A stretch of DNA of 64,000 nucleotides from Taiwanofungus camphoratus (taxonomy: Eukaryota > Basidiomycota > Agaricomycetes > Polyporales > Taiwanofungaceae), in assembly GCA_003999685.1 (NCBI GenBank), contig CP021232.1, forward strand, positions 62,001 through 126,000, read 5' to 3'. Position 1 is the stretch's first letter; each line of letters opens with the position of its first letter. The translations under genes were made by a program, and so were the position numbers. Below the pieces are notes generated by a model. That model was not told the origin of the DNA. It was given only the letters and a program-made list of their open reading frames with translations, and made no database searches. Positions 10,653 through 22,440 of this stretch are shown here, in pieces.

Positions 10653-12945
10653 ATGTCTGGAACAAAGTCAACAAAAAACACGAAAAAAGACATGAAAGTG
10701 ATGGGACGAGCTGAAAAGGAGAAGGTGGTCACTGCTGCTATGGACAGGGATAACAGTGGGGTGTTTAATAAGGTGGATGTGGCAGATGATAAAAATAAAA
10801 GTGAGCATCGTACATTAGATGAAAATAGAAGGAGATGTGATGGAAAATGATGGATGATATTCACAGAAAGAACATCTCTGTTTGAGAAGTTGTCAGATAA
10901 GGAAGATGAGACCGGTGATGAATCTTATGATGAGAAGAAGAAAGAGGAGATGGTGGGTGAGAGGAAGCGAGTTGGAGGAGGAGAGAGTGCAATGTCTACA
11001 TCTAAAAAAAAGGCGTTGAAGAAAAGAGATAAAGGTACATTGAAGATGAGTTCAAAATGGAATGCCAGAGAGGATCAAGACAAGGAGGTTGGTGTTGATG
11101 TGAGAGGAAAGAAGAACTCACAGAGAGATAAGCCCGTTTTGGCTGGTCAATCATTTTGAATGGAAAAAAGCAAGGCAACAGAGGTAGAAGAAGAAGAGGT
11201 GAATGATGAACACTCTAATGAGAAGAACGACGAGGACAACAGGATGATAGAGCTGAAGTGAACAGTGAAGGAGATTTCAGCAATCAATGAGGAGATCAAA
11301 GGTGCATTTCTTGAGTATGCAAAAATTGACATTTTGAGGTCAGATGGGAAGTACAGTCTTCATTTTGGGAAGTGAAATCTGTACCCTGTAAAGGAGTCAG
11401 CGACAAGACAGCTGCTGAAGAACATTGAGATGACTGGGTTCACGCCATGGCAAAACATTGTGAGCATTCTGATAGTCATTTCACAAAAGAATCTTGCCAT
11501 GGTTCCTGAGAAGAGCACGACTATGGGGAATAAGCTTTTGGAGCTGAAGCTGAAGAGGGTGAACTACAAGATAGTCACATGTTCTAGACAGCATCGAGTG
11601 TCTGTGATGCCTCTTCAAAAGCTTATGAACAAGTGATGTGTGCTGTATGACAAGGACAATCTGAAGTCGAAGAATCAGAAGGCACTGGACAAGATCGAGG
11701 AGAGTATCCAGGAGTATGAGGCAAAGGAGAAGCATTGTCATATATGGTGCATGAAGATATACAATGTCAATGAGTGTCACAGAACACATTTGTGTTGTAT
11801 TATGAAGTGGAAAACATTGTCCATATATTTGCGAACGCATGAATGATGTTTTTGACATTGAAAAACACGATCCACATGTCTACAAACACGTGGACACTGT
11901 TTTTGATGCTGGTTTCTGTGGATAACACGTTGTAAGCTATCATATGGATGCTCATAGAGTTCTATACAAAGCTCGTCGATGACCGCATAGGACATCGTCT
12001 GTTCTAGAATCAGGTGTATCAGTTTTACAAGCAAGGCATCGACGATATCCTAAAACAGGCTCTCGATCTTCTCTGTCTGCATTGGCTGAAAGGATGTCTC
12101 AAGCCCTTTATTGACTCATTCAAACCTACAAAGAAGAAGTACAACTCGCAGATCAGCAAGATTATGAAAAACTGCTGAATGTCTACTTCATCAGCAAAAT
12201 TATAAATGTCAAGGAGATGTTGGGGCTGGTAGATATATTTGCATTAATGAGTCAAAACAGGCTGCTAATATGCTACATTAACATTCTACGGTATGCTGAT
12301 TCACGTTCATTATCGTGTGCATATATGTACACACATACAGTGGCTCTTGATGTTCGTGCACCATCGATGTGCTGAACTGGATTATCTCGCATCTGTGGAC
12401 GAGGAGTTTTCATCTCTGGAAGAGATCATCAATGATGTCGACAGCATGCTGAGGCTGGACCAGAAGAAGGAAGGATGGAAAAAGGCAAAGTGCATGTAGA
12501 ATCTGAAGAAGTGGGACAGGAGAATGAGAAACGCTCACAAGTCAATACAAGACATGATGTTCTGGGCTATGCCCCCCTTCTGAACCTGATTGATGAGATG
12601 TTCAGAGAGATGATCATACACCCACAGCTGATGGATGTGGGGATGGGATCATATATGAAGACGTTGGTGCGATACAAGAAGACACTGATGGAGGTGTTCA
12701 ACAACATCTTTAACACAGAAATTTGCAATGACATGGAGAGGGGGAGGCTGGCAGAATGTGTCAAGGCAAAGGTATATCTTCACCTCTCACCTCTTTCAAC
12801 GCTGCTACGAGACACGCAATTCGCACCATTTTCTCTGATGATAAAGAGCGTGTTCCTTGCAATGAAGAACGAGCTGAGGAAGTTTTCTCATAGTCTGATA
12901 GAGGTATGTCGGTCATATATCATATCATTTACATTACACTTTTGA
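10653..12945 (+). pseudogene. Unassigned broken gene, 5' half
   Basis: A series of plus-strand reading frames looks coding. First comes a Lys/Glu-rich N-terminal part (starts MSGTKSTKNTKKD at 10,653, then frames at 10,854 and 11,161). A more structured part follows (GFTPWQNIVSILIVISQKN near 11,440; KIEESIQEYEAKEKHCHIWC near 11,700). A third segment at 12,475-12,900 contains EMFREMIIHPQLMDVG and ends at a 5' splice-like GTATGT (about 12,904). Several stops interrupt it. No known domain was recognised; the low-complexity charged start suggests a nuclear or DNA-associated protein, but that is inference. The likely 3' half is at 15,720-17,085, beyond inserted L and R repeats. It may be host or mobile-element derived. 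Confidence 0.45.
11819..11905 (+). repeat. Two diverged units of the 50-bp minisatellite
   Basis: Two units, beginning CCATATATTTGCGAACGCAT and CCACATGTCTACAAACACGT, follow the same spacing and phrase order as the five units at 10,019-10,258. They sit inside the debris of the unassigned gene. Confidence 0.5.
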
Positions 12946-12991
12946 ATGGTACATTGATAGGTGCCAGGCCCTTTCAGGCCCCATGGAGCGC

Positions 12992-14630
12992 TGATGAGTC
13001 CTGTAGCCTCCTGGGCCCCAAATCGTGATTTTAGAAGCCTATGACAGGTGGGATAGGTTCCTATAATATTCCTAACACCTCCTTTCTTTCCTAAACCCTT
13101 CTAACACTCTACGAAGTCCTGCGAAGTCACACAAGGTGCTACGAGGTTTTGAACACTAGCCACAAAGTCCCTAACTCCTGCTAAGTCCACTATCGGACAC
13201 TGCCGGCCCTCCCATACTGTTCTATTGGATCTAGGTCCCAGCTACTATGTCACTCATCCCGGGTTTAGCTAAGAAGTCTTAGCTAAGTCTCTTCTAGCTC
13301 TCGTGATTGCAGCCACCTCCGATAGGCTCTGAAATGGTCTGAAGTTCTGGAGGCTGGACTTAGAAAGCCTTGCGCACTCCATGGGTCTCGATCCTATGCC
13401 ATAAGGTCCTCCTATAGTGCATCCATATGATCCTCCACCCATTTAGGACACCTCCTACCCCGATTAGGCCAAGTCCCGCTGCTAGAAACTTTGTACACTC
13501 TTAGCCCACTAAGATAGTTGATCACGGTGCATGGCTGCTCTCGAATAGTCATCCTGCCCTCATGAATAAACTTGGTCACCTTTCTACCATACGTAGTTCC
13601 CCTGTTTCAGTTCCTATTTAGTTCCTATTCTTCTCGTGTTCACTTCAGAGCCTATGCACTGTAGCACACATTTTGGACTCATAAGGATCACTTCATGCAA
13701 GAATAGTTCACCTCACGCTCCCCTATTTAGTCAGAGGTAGTTTACTATGTACGACAGAGACCCCTCAGTGCACGCTTCTCTCTTTGGAATACAAGTTCCC
13801 CTGTAGCTCTGATCTCAGAGAAGTGCCACGAGTACAATCTTAGGAACGGTCCTAAGCCTCTAAGTCTCCACCCTAGCTCCATTTCAGTATCTTTGAACTA
13901 CGTCTATGCTCGCAATATATCTACGAACCATGTCTACACTTCCTGAACTACGCACTACGATCCACAAAGTCACCATGACTTTGCACCCTTCAGCATCTCT
14001 TATAGCACCTATCCGCCTGCATTTTAGGCCATAGTACATCCCTCTACACCTTCGAACTCCCCAACCTACACCTTGAAGTCATCAGACACTTCAGAACTTC
14101 CAGCGACCTCATTTTCCTGTCCTTATTCCAAGTATTAGCTCTCTGAACCATCCAACCTCTTCTACAGGTCTTCTACACTAGCCAAATCTCGCCCACCTCA
14201 CTCTAACAAGCCTCGAAGCCTTACACCCTTTAGCTAACTCTAGTTAAAGACTTCGCAGCAGTCTCATACCATTGGCCAATTAATTGAAGCTATATTTCAT
14301 TGGCTTATTGTCCCCTAACTCCATACAGCCTACAAAGTCAGCTCGTGCACTTTAGCTAAAAACTTTGAAGGACTTCGCAGAACTTCAAAGGACTTTGTGC
14401 ACTTTAAAGGGCCTCACAAGGCCTTAGAGATCGTCTAGCACTTAGGAACAAGATCCTGTCATGCAGGACCCTTGACCCCTTACTCTCTCACTTACAAAAA
14501 CAAGATATACAGGTTTTCTGGTATCATACAGGTTGTAGCTCCTCCCCTCACATCCCTCATTGTTCACACATTACCCCTTAGCCACGTTGTGGAGCACTCT
14601 CTAGGTACCAGGGTCCCCTAGGTCATATCA
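12992..14630 (-). mobile_element. Repeat L, second copy, minus orientation
   Basis: This is the reverse complement of the 3,345-5,101 copy over its whole length (about 1.64 kb), with ends TGATGAGTCC...GGTCATATCA in plus-strand view. The flanks are GCGC at 12,988-12,991 and GTGC at 14,631-14,634, a near match to a 4-bp target duplication. It lies between the two halves of the unassigned broken gene. Non-coding; probably a solo LTR. Confidence 0.55.
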
Positions 14631-14666
14631 GTGCCCTCACTCGACCCTAGAACCTTAGTCACAGCT

Positions 14667-15715
14667 TTGACACACCACTCAATACGCTCGATAACGCTAC
14701 GGCCACAGGTTTTGTCTTAGTCTATGTACGTTTCTTTATCTCAGCCTTGCTAGTGATGTCAGTATAGTAGCCACTCCCTCTACGAAATACTCCATAGTAT
14801 ACAAGTAGTTAGGATGCCACTCATACTACACCACTCCTGATGTGCCTTACATTATAGTAAAGTAGTATAAATGTGATGTATGACATCTCAGACCAACAGA
14901 GAAGTTTTCTCTCATTCTGCAGAGCTCAAGAAGAGCACCTTCGATACAGTCTCCTACCACGTTCTACGGTGTCTTTCTGTCTTTGATTATGTTTGAAGAG
15001 TTGCATCTACAATCCACCTTCTACAGTCTTATAAAAGGTTGCATCTTGTCTGTCTTCAACATCTGTCAAAGGGTTGCACTCAGTCTTACGTCTGTCTTTA
15101 AGTCACATCAAAGGGTTGTGTTAACATCTCATCTCTAACCCAAGTCCACCCTCTACAGTAACTGAAGGGCTGTGTATCAGCTAAGTCCTCCCATTTAGCC
15201 TCCTCTTAGTACAGTATTGCATAGTAGCGCATTGAAGCTACATTGAGCAGTCACGACACACGTCATAGGTCATCAAAGACCTTCGTAAACATCTCTTGAC
15301 CCATTTAAGATCAGGAACCCTTTGCTGCTGACTCTCCCCTAGCACACTAACTAGTACTATAGCCTTCCGACTTCTCTTAGGTCGTACCCAGTAGGAGTTG
15401 GAGTGTTATAATGCATATCAACATCCACCTTCGAGTCACATTAAAGGGTTGCATTCAGCTAAGTTCTCATGTCTAAGCCTTTCCTTAGTACAAGCACATC
15501 ACAGTAGCTCATCAAAGCTACGTCGAGTAGTCACGACATATGTCATAGGCCATTGAAGACCTTCAAAAATGTCTCTTGACCAATTTGAGATTGAGAACTC
15601 TTTGCTGCTGACTCTCCTTGCATACTAACTAGTTCTATAGCCTTTCAGCTTCTTTAGGTTGTATCCAGTAGGAGTTGGAGTGTTATAGAGCATATCAACA
15701 TCTGACTGCACCATC
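14667..15715 (-). repeat. Repeat R, full plus partial copy, minus orientation
   Basis: A complete unit (about 15,423 down to 14,667, 757 bp) and a partial second unit (about 15,715 to 15,424) stand head to tail on the minus strand. Both begin with a TGTTGATATG-type end and share the phrase CACTCCAAC with the copies at 1-985. They also hold short internal tandem phrases like AAAGGGTTG. No coding potential. Confidence 0.6.
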
Positions 15716-15719
15716 GTCC

Positions 15720-17085
15720 ACAGATTGTACAGTGGATAGAGCCGTTGATCGACTACCTGCAACCAAAAAACCTGCCGCTGCAGACGTTTGTGGACGCAGT
15801 GACATCTATCGAGGAGAACCTGAAAATGGATCATAACATCAATGTGGAGAAGGTGATGGGAAACATGTATGTGGTTATCATGAAGGCATGGACGCACATA
15901 ATGTTCATGCTGGAGATCCACATGGTGAATGAGTTCATGATGAGGTTCACAGACAAGAAGCACCTCATGTTGATCGAGACATACTGGGAGGTGTCAAGGA
16001 TGGAGACAAGGGGCAACCTGTTTGATCACATGGACACTTACAACATGGAGAACAAATACTGAATGTTGGAGAAGATGGTCCTGCAGATCATCAGAGATTT
16101 GAAAAGAAGAGAAAAAGGTGCAACGTCGACAGCTGAAGAACAACTTGACTGGATCGCAGCCGCTGCTGAAGATGGCGTACAGGTGAGATGAGCAGATGAT
16201 GTGGTGAGCTGATGACTGACATACATTGTCACATCATTTGTGAAGGAGGTTCTTGTGGATGAGTACAGGATCAACATCATGACACTGATGGTGTTGGCAA
16301 TGTGATGAGACATTCAGCAGGTGACCAGAGATGCAAAGGAAAAGCAGATCAACGAGGAGGATGAGGAGCAGGGGCATGGTGGAGGTGATGGCTACAACAG
16401 CGACAAGGAGTGGTGGTTCTGGAATGGGATCAACAAGACACTGGTGAGGAGGAGGGAGATAACTCGATGTGAGAAAAGTGAGTGGAGTCCTGACATCGTG
16501 AAAGGATACAATGAGGCCACCAAGGAGCTGAAGAAGATATTGCTGATGAGCGATTACATGCATCAAATTCAGGGGGTGGTGTCAAACGTGAAGTCAAAGT
16601 CGATTGTGAAGCTATACCCCAACAACAAAAGAGACGTTCAGATCACACATGAGGTGAGCAAGGTGGTGAGAAGATTGGCACATGTGAGTGATCCATCATT
16701 AGTATGAGTTGAGGGGATGCAATTTATTGATTGTGCTTTTGTTTGTTTTATTATTTTTGACGCACAATGACATTCTACGTTGTATTTGTGGTGATATATG
16801 TACATTACGCCACAGGTGCTGATGATGAACATTTGCCAACAGATGTGGATGAGAATAAATGGACTTGAACAGAAAGATGAGAATATGAAGGGGAAGGGGA
16901 AGAGAAAGAGAAAGGGGAAGAGAAAAGCGATGAAGGATGATATAGAGAAAGACAGTGAGGATGAAGAGGAGGAGAATGATGAAGATGAAGATGAAGAGAA
17001 TGGGGGACAGAAATCAGAGGAGGTGGAGCCATTCAATCATAAAGACTCACTGATATCGACGATCTCTCTGAGATGCACACACACA
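15720..17085 (+). pseudogene. Unassigned broken gene, likely 3' half
   Basis: Plus-strand frames resume after the R repeats: IEPLIDYLQPKNLPLQTF near 15,740, an alpha-helical stretch to about 16,060, and EWWFWNGINKTLVRRRE near 16,410. An intron is visible at about 16,684-16,816 (GTGAGT to ACGCCACAG), a shorter one at about 16,182-16,246. The last exon is strongly biased: a Lys/Arg run (KGKRKRKGKRK) followed by an acidic run (Glu/Asp, about 16,950-17,010). It is truncated by a solo LTR at 17,091. That it belongs with the 10.65-12.95 kb frames is inferred from strand, order and composition. No family recognised. Confidence 0.45.
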
Positions 17086-17090
17086 CTGTG

Positions 17091-17466
17091 TATCAAAATG
17101 GGATGCAGGGAACAGCAACTAAGTGCTGGAGTCCGAAGTAAGCCACAGAGATGTATTCAAATAATGTACTCTACTACATACCTGGAGTCCGAAGTAAGCC
17201 ACAGAGATGGGGGCTACTCCGGACTACAGGGCACTATTTATGCTGGTGAGAACAAAGGGCTCCACCACAGAACAATAGAGTCCATCAAAAAGGGAACAAT
17301 ACAAACATATGACCCAGCCACAAAACTAAAGTGGCCTGTGTTCAACTCCAATCCAATTGCTCCGCCACTAATGATGTAAGTGGCCCACACTCTACTGTGG
17401 CCACTCCAAGTCCGGCAGCACTCCAGCTTGACCAAGGGAACTGTGGCAGAGCACATTATTGTGACA
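17091..17466 (-). mobile_element. Solo LTR of copia family A, with target duplication
   Basis: This 376-bp minus-orientation LTR is nearly identical to the one at 7,493-7,860 apart from a short difference near its end. It is flanked by a perfect 5-bp duplication CTGTG at 17,086-17,090 and 17,467-17,471. It landed at the end of the unassigned broken gene and directly abuts the next copia element. The similarity between the copies suggests recent activity of this family. Confidence 0.9.
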
Positions 17467-19132
17467 CTGTGTGGGGTACCTGAAGTGGCAGAGCTATTGG
17501 ACTGGACTTGAACACAGGCCACATTAGTTTTGTGGCTGGGTCATATGTTTGTATTGTTCCTTTTTGATGGACTCTATTGTTCTGCGGTGGAGCCCTTTGT
17601 TCTCACCAGCATAAATAGTGCCCTGTAGTCCGGAGTAGTCCCCATCTCTGGTATATGTAGTAGAGTACATCATTTGAATATATCTCTGTGGCTTACTTCA
17701 GACTCCAGCACTTAATTGCTGTTCCCTGCATCCCATTCTGATAGGTTATGAGCCCTGCACTATAGCAGTCTATTATACACACTACTAGTGCATCACAGAC
17801 GATCTCTTTCGATTTTTGGGACACTGCTTTGTCCCCATACAACATCTTGTTCAAATCATCTCTAATCCTGTTCTAACCCATTCCTTTCTATCTGGGCTAC
17901 AAATGTCAAACTCGTCCTCCCCTTCATTTCCAAAGCTCAATGCATCGAACTACAAGTCCTGGGCTGGGGATATGACTGCCTGGCTGCGCTCTGCAGGCCT
18001 ATGGCATCTTGTTTCTGGGGCATACCCCAAACCTACCCCCAAGGATGTCAAGGCACCCACTGATGCTGAGGCCACAAAACTCGAAGCCTGGGAGGTGCAG
18101 GAGGCCAAGGCAGCTGGATGGCTGTATTTGATGGTGGAAGCGGACCAAAAGGTGCATTTTTCTGGCATTGACAGTGTCCCTGTCAAGATATGGGCTACTC
18201 TCAAGAATGCTCACCAGTGCAAGCATCCTGCTGCACGCTAGAATGCTTGGGAGTCACTTCTGTCCATCAGAAAAGGAGACTCTGACTCACTTCAGACCGT
18301 TATTAATTGTGCTGAAGATGCCATGCAGCAATGCAAGAACCTGCGCCCTGATCACTACACTTTGGAGGATCTGGACAAGGAGCTGACTGTCATGGCTATG
18401 ATCCTGGCCCTGCCCAGAGAGGAGTTTGCCCTGCTGCACTCTCAACTCCTGAATGGTGACCTCAAAAAGGAGACAGTCATTTAAGCCTTTGTTACTGAGG
18501 ATGCCCAACGCCACCATGAGTCCTCTATTTCATCTCAGACTGCTCTGACAGCCACTTCATCATCCTCTGGCCTCTGTGACTTCTGTGGTGCATCTGGCCA
18601 CACTCAGCCACAGTGCTACTCATTCCAGAAGGCGCAAAAACAGGCCAAAGAGCGTCAGGCCACCAGAGGCAAAGACAAGGCCAATACTGCACAGACCAAG
18701 ACAGAAGAACCCACTCAGGAAGCTGCTGCAAATGCAAGTTCCAATTCCCCTGAGCCCTCCTCACCCTTTACACCGCTTCAGCTTGATGCTGACTTCACCT
18801 GGAATGCAGACACAGGCACCACTTCTCATATGACACCTCATCGCCACTGGCTTCGCAATTATAAGCCCCTGCGCATTCCTGTGAAGCTGGCAGGCAAAAT
18901 GTGAGCCAACCCCTTCCCTCCCTCCAATCACACATCCTCAAAGCCTCTGGAACTTGTCCATACTGATGTTCATGGCCCTCCCTGTCCGCACACACTCTGG
19001 CTACTGCTACTGGATCACCTTCATTGATGACTACTCCAGATTCAGAGTGGTTATCCTTCTGAAAGCCAAAAGTGAAGCCTTCAGTGCATTCAAGCAGTTC
19101 AAGGCCTATGCTGAGAACCAGCTCAGTGCAAC

Positions 19133-19397
19133 AGTCCAATGTAAGTCACTGGGGATCCAGGACTGGGACTCTAGGGTTTATATACATCTACAGTAAGGCT
19201 ATGCAGTGCTACAGTAACTAGGATACTAAGGCTGTGTGCACTGCATGGCTGTGCAGATTGACATCAACAAGGCTGTACAGTGATTGTAACTAAGATGAGG
19301 CAGTGTCCATAGTAATGCTGTGTAGTGAAGGTAACTAAGCACAGCATTACAATGCAGTGCATTAGTTCGATATTTTGACATGTAAGTCAGACTTCAA
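19133..19397 (-). mobile_element. LTR family B fragment inside the copia element
   Basis: About 265 bp match the copies at 22,042-22,440 and 26,985-27,396 but in minus orientation and without the last 125 bp or so. The end TGTTGAAGTCTGACTTACAT is recognisable at the high-coordinate side. It lies antisense to its host element, between the integrase and reverse-transcriptase regions. Confidence 0.75.
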
Positions 19398-21284
19398 CAG
19401 GATCATGGGGGGGATGTCGACTCTGTGCCTGCTGCCATGCCTGAGCCACCTATTGTGTCTGTGCCTGCAGCTGCACCTCCTCCAGTTGCTCCAGTGCCTG
19501 TTCAAGCTGTGCCTCCTGCACCCATTGTGCCTCAAGCTGCTCAGCCACCTCTTGCACCTGCACCTCAACCTCCTCCTGAGGTCAATAAGCTTGATCTGCC
19601 TATTGCTATTCGCAGAGGAAGATGCCATGCTTCAGTTTCTGCTCCTGTCCCAAAGTGTGAAGACTCTCCTGATCCCCTTGATCTGCTTAGTGCGGACTAT
19701 GTTGAAGTGCAGTTTGCTGGGCTCACAGCTGATGCTGATCCTCACAATTTTCATGAGGCAATGCATTCTTCTGATGCCAAGTTGTGGCAGACAGCCTACA
19801 ATGAGGAGATCATGTCTCTGATTGCAAACCATACCTGGGATGCAGTCCCTCTCCCTCCTTGCAAGAAGGCAATTGGCTGTGGATGGGTGTTCAAGGTCAA
19901 ACACAATGCAGATGGCTCAATTGAGTGATACAAGGCTCGTCTTGTGGCCAAGGGCTATTCACAGCGACCTGGTTTTGACTACACTGAGGTCTTTGCCCCC
20001 ACATCTCACCCTGCGCCTTGTCCTTGCACTCTCTGCCATTGAAGACCTGGAACTTCACTCTGTGGACATCTCCTCCGCATTTTTACAAGGTGATCTTGAA
20101 GAGGAGATCTACATGCAGCAACCAGAAGGCTTTCCTCAAGGTCCTCCAGGCACTGTCCTACGCCTTGGACGTCCTATCTATGGTCTCAAGCAGGCAGGTC
20201 ACATGTGGAACAAGAAGCTGCATCAGGTGCTCACCTCCATGGGATTCAAGCGGTTGGAGTCAGATCGCAGTGTTTATATCTATCTGCATGATGATGTGCG
20301 CATAATCATCCCTGTGCATGTTGATGACCTCACTCTGGCCTCAAAATCACAAGCTGCAATTGATAGAACCATTGAGCAACTATCTCAGCACTTCAAACTG
20401 TGCAATCTTGGTCCTACCACATTTTTGTTGGGCATTGAAATCTCCAGAGACCACTCAAAACGCACCATGTTCTTGTCTCAGCACCAGTACATCCTAGATA
20501 TGCTTGAGCGGTATGGCCTGACCAGTTGCAAGAGTGTCCTGACCCCAATGGAACCTGGCCTTCATCTTTCCAAAGAACAAGCCTGTCAGAGCGATGAGGA
20601 TTGAGCCTTTATGAAGGACAAGCCATATCTCAATGCAGTCAGCTCTCTGATGTATCTGGCTATCATGACTCGTCCTGACATTCAATATGTGGTCTTATGC
20701 CTTGCTCGCTTCAATTCCTGCCCTGGACCAGCTCACTGGGCTGCAGTCGAGCACCTCTTTCGCTATAAGGACCACAAGCTCATCTACAGGCCTGATGATT
20801 TGGGTGCACCTTTCCTGACTTACACAGACTCTGCACATGGTGGCTGTCCAGACATCGGACACTCCACTAGTGGCTATCTTGTCAAAGTTGGATCTGGGGC
20901 AATCAGTTGGTCAAGCAAACTCCAGTCTATTGTCGCACTTTCAACTACAGAGGCTGAATATGTTGCTGCAGTTGAAGCTGGCAAAGAAATCCTCTGGATG
21001 CGCAATCTGATGACTGAGTTTGGATACAAAGTGGACACTGCCTCACCCTTGGAAATGGACAACCAGTCAAGCATCAATGTGTCGAAGAATCCAGAGCATC
21101 ATGGTTGGATGAAGCACCTTGACCTGCGCACTTTCTGGCTTAGGAACACTGTGGAATCTGGTCACATACAGCCAGAATACATTTCCACTGCACTACCTGC
21201 ACCTAAAGTTGCATTCTGCCGGACTGGGATGGGGGTTGCAGCATCCTAGCCACTTTCTCTGGGACTTGGCAGATCAGGGGGGTA

Positions 21285-21640
21285 TGTCACAATAATGTGC
21301 TCTGCCACAGTCCCTTGATCAAGCTGGAGTGCTGCCAGACTTGAATTGGCCACAGTAAACTGCGGGCCACTTACAACATCAATGGCAGAGTTATTGGGCT
21401 GGAATGGAACACAGGCCACATTAGTTTTGTGGCTGGGTCATATGTTTGTATTGTTCCCTTTTTGATGGACTCTATTGTTCTGTGGTGGAGCCCTTTGTTC
21501 TCATCAGCATAAATAGTGCCCTGTAGTCCGGAGTAGTCCCCATCTCTGGTATATGTAGTAGAGTACATCATTTGAATATATCTCTGTGGCTTATTTGGAC
21601 TCCAGCACTTTATTGCTGTTTCCTGTGTCCCATTTTGATA
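21285..21640 (+). repeat. 3' LTR of the plus-strand copia element
   Basis: It begins TGTCACAATAATGTGCTCTG right after a GGGGGGTA purine run and ends CATTTTGATA. It carries the likely promoter region (CATAAATAGTGCCC) in mid-LTR. Confidence 0.85.
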
Positions 21641-22041
21641 CATGGCACAATGAAGTGCAATGTTAATGTGCTCCTCTCAAATAAGGTTAATAGTGGTGTG
21701 TAACTGATTGTTCAAGTCAAGGGAGTCAAGGTTATCTTGTTTGAGGTTAAGGTGGCTGCCACCATCTAGAGGGACCTTTACAGAAGGGCACAGTTGATGA
21801 ACAGTCCAATGCTGCTTCAATCTGCTAGCCTCACTCATTGCACCACTGCAGGTCTTTTTTATTTTGCCCAAGACCAAGACACCACTGCATGCATCTGTCA
21901 CATTGTGTGACCCCTTCAGATCAGACACACTTGATGGTCTGTATACAGATACAGCAATGATCACAATATGAATAAATAATTAGTTGGATAGAAGCCGTAT
22001 TGCAGAGACTACATACCTTCTCTTTGGCCTGCTGCTTCATG
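21641..22041 (-). other. Unassigned debris between copia and LTR B
   Basis: A 95-codon minus-strand frame (21,677-21,964) with phrases such as CSGAMSEASRLKQHWTVHQLC is exon-like. It could be a worn zinc-finger segment, but neighbouring frames do not support a gene. Nothing else is seen. Confidence 0.25.
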
Positions 22042-22440
22042 TAACTGTTGAAGTCTGACTTACATGTCAAAATATCGGACTAATGCACTGCATTGTAATG
22101 CTGTGCTTAGTTACCTTCACTACACAGCATTACTATGGACACTGCCTCATCTTAGTTACAATCACTGTACAGCCTTGTTGATATCAATCTGCAGTGCATA
22201 CAGCCTTAGTATCCTAGTTACTGTAGCACTCCATAGCCTTACTGTAGATGTATATAAACCCTAGAGTCTCAGTCCTGGATCCCCAGTGACTTACATTGGA
22301 CTCTAGGTATGTCTTGTATATTTTCTTGTTAATATATTAGTGACTTACATTGGACTCTAGCTCTTCTGTCCCAGCAAGTCATCTCTGCTTGCATATATCT
22401 TGGAGTGTAACTCCTTGTGATATTGTCTGAATTCAACACA
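22042..22440 (+). mobile_element. LTR family B, probable solo copy
   Basis: About 400 bp begin TGTTGAAGTCTGACTTACAT and end GTCTGAATTCAACA, i.e. TGTTGAA...TTCAACA inverted ends. It holds a repeated phrase GTGACTTACATTGGACTC near its 3' end. Copies at 19,133 and 26,985 align with it. No internal coding region of this family was found in the window. I could not identify a clear target duplication. Confidence 0.7.

Larger units (their letters stand above)
17485..21640 (+). mobile_element. Ty1/copia retrotransposon, family A, plus strand, broken
   Basis: A 5' LTR lacking its outer end (about 17,488-17,743) is followed by a primer-site-like stretch, then gag (starts MSNSSSPSFPKLNASN near 17,903) with a zinc knuckle (CDFCGASGHTQPQC, about 18,570). 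Next come an aspartic-protease-like motif (ADTGTTSHM), part of integrase, reverse transcriptase (about 19,700-20,600) and RNase H (DNQSS, STTEAEY, to about 21,240). A polypurine run just before 21,285 and a 356-bp 3' LTR (21,285-21,640) close it. Part of integrase is gone and a second LTR family sits there (19,133-19,397). It is broken in several places. The order protease-integrase-RT-RNase H defines copia. Confidence 0.9.

Noticed and set aside
16798-17379. 193-codon frame that joins the broken gene's acidic end to more sequence
   Set aside because: Its second half is the inserted solo LTR at 17,091-17,466; the fusion is an accident of insertion.
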